From the NCBI GenBank assembly GCA_025458665.1, contig JALOSG010000053.1, positions 1-16,722 on the forward strand: DNA of 16,722 bases, written 5' to 3'. The DNA comes from Serpentinimonas sp. GTDB taxonomy: Bacteria > Pseudomonadota > Gammaproteobacteria > Burkholderiales > Burkholderiaceae_C. The notes under the pieces are model-generated. The model saw only the letters and a program-made list of their open reading frames with translations. It was not told the origin of the DNA and made no database searches. Both the position numbers and the translations under genes were made by a program. Positions 14,039 to 16,722 of the stretch are shown piece after piece; the stretch's first letter is position 1, and every line of letters begins with the position of its first letter.

Positions 14039-15418
14039 GTGAGCACCGCCCCACTCACCCTGCAGCGCAGACTGCTGCTTTACCTGCTGATCTCGGCCCC
14101 GGTGGTCTGGTCGCTGGCGCTGGGATTTTCCATGGTCAAGGCGCGCCATGAGGTCAACGAGTTGTTCGACACCGAGATGATCCGGCTGGCGCGCCAGATC
14201 CAGGTCATATCGCCCAGTCTGGCCAAGGACCCTGCCGGCGCAAACGGACAGCCTACACCGTCCGAAAACTCAGCAGCAGCGCAGGGCGAAGCCGACCTGA
14301 ACGACCTGGCCGTTGCGGTCTGGAACCAGCAGGGTGAGGTGCTGCTGGTAGACCGCGAAGGGGTTCAGCTGCCCTGGCACCGCGACGCCACCGGGTTCAG
14401 GGATGTCAGGGTAGGCCAGGAAATCTGGCGGATCTATTACCTGCAGGCGCCCGATCTGCAAGGGCTGGTGGCCGCTGGCCAGCGCATGGACGAGCGAGAC
14501 GAGCTGGTGTGGGGCCTGGTGGGCAGCCAGATGGTGCCCTGGCTGCTGGTGCTCCCCGTGTTGCTGGTGGCCATGACCTGGGCGGTTCGCCGCGCCCTGG
14601 AACCGATGAAAGCCGTGACCCAGTCGCTGCACGACCGCAGCGCCGACGACCTGGAACGCCTGCCACTGGACCGGGCGCCGCAAGAACTGCTGCCCCTGCT
14701 GGAAGCCATGAACAGCCTGTTCGAGCGCATAGAGACCACCCTGGAGCGGGAACGGCGATTCACCGCCGATGCAGCCCACGAGCTGCGCACACCCATGGCA
14801 GTGCTGGCGGCCCAGTGGGCGGTGTTCCGCGGCGCCCGCGACGAGGCCGAGCGGCAACACGCGGCCGACAAGCTGACGCAAGGCCTGGAGCGCGCCAGCC
14901 GCCTGATGGAGCAACTGCTCAGTCTGTCGCGGCTCGAAGCCACTTCGGGACTGGCGAACGCGCAGCCCCTGCGCTGGCCCGAACTGGTGGAGCAATGCCT
15001 CTCCGATGCACTTCCTCTGGCCGAAAGGCGCAGCATCGAGCTGGCCTGCGATTGGGGCGACCCGCCGACGCAGGGCCCCGACTGGCAGGGGGACAGCATT
15101 CTCATGGCGCTGCTGCTGCGCAACCTGGTGGACAACGCGGTGCGCTACGCCACGCCGGGCTCCACCGTCACTCTGCGCCTGGGCACCCAGGCACTGGCGG
15201 TATCCAACCAGCCTGTGCAGCCGCCCAGCACGGCAGACTTGGCCCGTTGGGGCACGCGCTTCCACCGCCCCGATGGCCAGCAGGAAAGCGGCAGCGGACT
15301 GGGGGTATCCATTGCACGGCGCATTGCGCTGCTGCATGGGCTCACGCTGGACTACCGCCTGGGTGCGCACCACCAGGTGGTCGCCGAGCTCAGCGGGCCT
15401 TCTGCAGGCCAGGCCTGA
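14039..15418 (+). CDS. QseC/BasS-like sensor histidine kinase with atypical ATP lid
   Basis: A 459-residue sensor kinase. The GTG at 14039 gives MSTAPLTLQRRLLLYLLISAP, the usual QseC-type start with helix 1 (about 11-31). The periplasmic domain (32-160) includes LARQIQVISPSL and ends before helix 2 (about 161-184). The H-box is FTADAAHELRTPMAVL (H247); the N-box is LLRNLVDNAVRYA (N362, N366); G2 is GSGLGVSIARRI (418-429). A G1 box (DxGxG) is missing: the expected place reads ALAVSNQPVQPP (about 385-396). That Asp contacts the adenine of ATP, so kinase activity may be reduced or the protein may act mainly as a phosphatase. It is the second gene of a two-gene operon with its regulator. Confidence 0.9.
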   Translation: MSTAPLTLQRRLLLYLLISAPVVWSLALGFSMVKARHEVNELFDTEMIRLARQIQVISPSLAKDPAGANGQPTPSENSAAAQGEADLNDLAVAVWNQQGEVLLVDREGVQLPWHRDATGFRDVRVGQEIWRIYYLQAPDLQGLVAAGQRMDERDELVWGLVGSQMVPWLLVLPVLLVAMTWAVRRALEPMKAVTQSLHDRSADDLERLPLDRAPQELLPLLEAMNSLFERIETTLERERRFTADAAHELRTPMAVLAAQWAVFRGARDEAERQHAADKLTQGLERASRLMEQLLSLSRLEATSGLANAQPLRWPELVEQCLSDALPLAERRSIELACDWGDPPTQGPDWQGDSILMALLLRNLVDNAVRYATPGSTVTLRLGTQALAVSNQPVQPPSTADLARWGTRFHRPDGQQESGSGLGVSIARRIALLHGLTLDYRLGAHHQVVAELSGPSAGQA

Positions 15419-15427
15419 GGCCTTATT

Positions 15428-15507
15428 GAGTGCGCCTGGAGTGCGCCTGGAGTGCGCCTGGAGTGCGCCTGGAGTGCGCATGAAGGTCGCATTAAGTTGG
15501 CATTAAG
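15428..15507. repeat. 11-bp-period array ending in two ATTAAG regulator boxes
   Basis: From 15430, successive 11-mers read GTGCGCCTGGA (four identical copies), GTGCGCATGAA, GGTCGCATTAA and GTTGGCATTAA, all in register. The last two form ATTAAG-N5-ATTAAG (15491-15507), the classic PmrA/QseB-type direct repeat. A possible -10 TACAAC lies at 15518-15523, so the boxes overlap the -35 position of a HiPIP promoter, typical of class II activation. Confidence 0.8.
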
Positions 15508-15552
15508 GCAGCCGGCCTACAACCTCAGCGTCGTCCCGGACAGTCGGTGTGC

Positions 15553-15599
15553 CCCGTGCAGGACCCGCCGCACGGGAAAGACCGCCAGGCTTTTCTGGC
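15553..15599 (+). other. two hairpins in the HiPIP leader
   Basis: CCCGTGC pairs perfectly with GCACGGG (15553-15559 with 15570-15576), and GCCAG pairs with CTGGC (15584-15588 with 15595-15599). They lie in the likely 5' untranslated region, 30-80 bases before the start codon. A role in mRNA stability or control is possible but not shown. Confidence 0.4.
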
Positions 15600-15630
15600 A
15601 CTTAACGGTGAAAATCGACGGAGCAAACAG

Positions 15631-15948
15631 ATGGACAGGAAGATAGAGATGGAGCGCCGCGTCTTTGTGATGAAGCTGGTGTCGGCGGCAACGTTGCTGG
15701 GCAGCTCCGGGCTGGCGCTGGCAGAGACCAAACCCATGGTCAACGAGGCCGACCCCCAGGCGGTCAACCTGAACTACAAGGCCGACGCAGCCGGCGTGAA
15801 GCACGCCAAATTCAAGCCCGGACAAGCCTGCAGCAACTGCGTGCTGTTCCAGGGCAAGCCCACCGATGCGGCGGGAGGCTGCGGGATTTTCCCGGGCAAG
15901 CAAGTGGCCTCCAAAGGGTGGTGTGCCGCCTACGCCAAAAAGGCATGA
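15631..15948 (+). CDS. high-potential iron-sulfur protein (HiPIP), Tat-exported
   Basis: A 105-residue periplasmic electron carrier with one [4Fe-4S] cluster cycling between 3+ and 2+. The N-terminal ERRVFVMK followed by a hydrophobic stretch to ALAE (residue 32) is a twin-arginine signal, as expected for a protein exported with its cluster. The mature domain shows YKADAAGVKHAKFKPGQ and the four ligands C67, C70, C84 and C98 (C-x2-C-x13-C-x13-C), with the family's GWCAAYAKKA end. The ATG at 15631 is supported by GGAG 7 bases upstream; an internal ATG at 15649 (MERR) is an alternative. HiPIPs link cytochrome bc1 or other donors to terminal acceptors. It is preceded by the ATTAAG boxes and follows the second two-component operon. 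Confidence 0.95.
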   Translation: MDRKIEMERRVFVMKLVSAATLLGSSGLALAETKPMVNEADPQAVNLNYKADAAGVKHAKFKPGQACSNCVLFQGKPTDAAGGCGIFPGKQVASKGWCAAYAKKA

Positions 15949-15958
15949 TGCACCGATA

Positions 15959-16020
15959 GGGGCTGCGCCGGCCCAAACCGTCGGCCTTAACCGCCGGCAT
16001 TTCCCGGGTGGCGCAGCCCC
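15959..16020. repeat. 62-bp inverted repeat between HiPIP and eptA
   Basis: GGGGCTGCGCC (15959-15969) and GGCGCAGCCCC (16010-16020) are perfect 11-bp arms. The 40-bp interior contains further pairing GCCGGC segments. It starts 10 bases after the HiPIP stop and overlaps the last 11 codons of the convergent eptA gene. No T-run follows on either side, so it may be a barrier or an mRNA-stabilising stem rather than a simple terminator. Confidence 0.75.
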
Positions 16021-16722
16021 ACCACATCACCGCGGCAATGGGCCGCCACATCGAGTTCTGGCTGGTAGGCGCGGGTCTGCACCCCGGCGATCCCCAGGAC
16101 GCTGTGGAACAGGTGGTCATGAGAAGCGGGTTCGCGGGCCCGTTGTGTCAGGCAAGCCAGGCCCAGACGGTATTGCTCACGGTACGCTGAACTCCACGCC
16201 AAGAGCATCGGCACCTGAGTCTGTTCCTGCGGTGCCATGCTGTAGGGCATGCCATGCAGGTAAAGGCCCTTCTCCCCCAAAGACTCGCCATGATCGGACA
16301 GGTAGTAAAGCACCGCCGGCTGGCCTTGCCGCTCTAGCCATGCCATGGCCTCTCCCAACAGGTGATCGGTGTAACGGATGCTGTTGTCGTAGGCGTTCAC
16401 TATGTCTTCCGGCTTGCAGGCGGTCAGCGCGGTGCTCTGGCATTCCGGGGTGAACACCTTGAATTCCGCAGGGGTGCGGCGGTAATAGGCCGGCCCGTGG
16501 CTGCCCATCTGGTGCAGCACCACCACCGTACCGCGGGCTCGTCTCTCGGGGTCCAGCAGGTCCAGGCCTGCCGGCAAGGCCTCCAGCAGTGCGCTGTCTG
16601 GGCACTCGCCATCGGGGCAGTGGCCGGGGCCCAGCAGCTCGGCGACTTGCCGGTGCACCACCCGGTCGCAGACGCCCTTGCAGCCTGACTGGTTGTCCAG
16701 CCAGAGCACCGCCAGGCCGGCC
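15987..16722 (-). CDS. eptA: lipid A phosphoethanolamine transferase, EptA-like (partial, 5' end outside window)
   Basis: The C-terminal 244 residues of an inner-membrane enzyme that transfers phosphoethanolamine from phosphatidylethanolamine to lipid A, lowering the negative charge and giving resistance to polymyxin-type peptides. The periplasmic sulfatase-fold catalytic domain is seen: VLWLDNQSGCKGVCDR, HQMGSHGPAYYRR (metal/substrate His), VNAYDNSIRYTDHLL, then LSDHGESLGEKGLYLHGMPY (Asp-His metal ligands) and QTQVPMLLAWS. Paired cysteines (SGCKGVC, HCPDGEC, ECQ...ACK) fit the disulfides of the family. The frame is open at the right edge, so the five N-terminal membrane helices and the Thr nucleophile lie outside. 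In other bacteria eptA is controlled by BasRS/PmrAB; a similar system lies 2 kb away here. Confidence 0.92.
   Translation of the reverse strand, partial: AGLAVLWLDNQSGCKGVCDRVVHRQVAELLGPGHCPDGECPDSALLEALPAGLDLLDPERRARGTVVVLHQMGSHGPAYYRRTPAEFKVFTPECQSTALTACKPEDIVNAYDNSIRYTDHLLGEAMAWLERQGQPAVLYYLSDHGESLGEKGLYLHGMPYSMAPQEQTQVPMLLAWSSAYREQYRLGLACLTQRAREPASHDHLFHSVLGIAGVQTRAYQPELDVAAHCRGDVVGLRHPGNAGG

Noticed and set aside
12064..14058. 664-codon minus-strand open frame across both two-component systems
   Set aside because: It spans the kinase end, the intergenic region and the second regulator on the opposite strand, with no domain features; the plus-strand genes are unambiguous.
15428..15482. 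Possible CRISPR-like or coding repeat
   Set aside because: Units are 11 bp with no spacers and no cas genes; the register with the ATTAAG boxes favours a regulatory origin.

Overview
The window looks like a chromosomal segment of a high-GC betaproteobacterium, probably Comamonadaceae (Acidovorax/Hydrogenophaga-like). The reasons are a DUF4148 repeat protein, a Burkholderiales-type general porin with a terminal Phe, the codon use, and a tandem glycine riboswitch in front of a dadA-type gene. No tRNA, rRNA, CRISPR, transposase or phage gene is visible.

Left part (1-3110). A CopR/CusR-type response regulator, cut by the left edge, is divergent from a secreted protein with three DUF4148-like repeats. 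A near-palindromic Cop/Cus box lies between them. A porin gene follows on the minus strand. Next is a small unrecognised gene whose promoter (-35, 17-bp spacer, -10) has a clear 7-1-7 Fur box embedded in it.

Middle part (3110-8880). A tandem glycine riboswitch with a plausible terminator platform leads into a dadA gene broken by an internal, out-of-frame deletion. Divergent from it is an NhaR-type LysR regulator, whose start codon sits directly behind five 9-bp repeats. It is followed by a CaCA-family Na+/Ca2+ antiporter, which converges with a large PhoD-like phosphatase gene.

Right part (8970-16722). This is a redox and signalling island. On the minus strand is a three-gene operon: an SHP-type monoheme cytochrome with the Asn ligand motif conserved, a diheme cytochrome c (DHC), and a membrane cytochrome b561. 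Divergent from it is a PepSY protein - PhoP-like regulator - PhoQ-like kinase operon. The short region between them holds four half-sites spaced exactly 11 bp apart. A second, QseBC/BasRS-like system follows, with a kinase that lacks a recognisable G1 box. A Tat-exported high-potential iron-sulfur protein comes next, preceded by a seven-unit, 11-bp-period array that ends in two ATTAAG boxes. The 3' part of an eptA-like lipid A phosphoethanolamine transferase reaches the right edge.

How the parts may work together (inference): quinol electrons could pass through cytochrome b561 to DHC and then to the O2/NO-binding SHP in the periplasm. The PepSY/PhoPQ-like operon would sense an envelope or redox signal and control this chain through the shared promoter region. 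The second system probably controls the HiPIP gene, and perhaps the neighbouring eptA, through CTTAAG/ATTAAG boxes.
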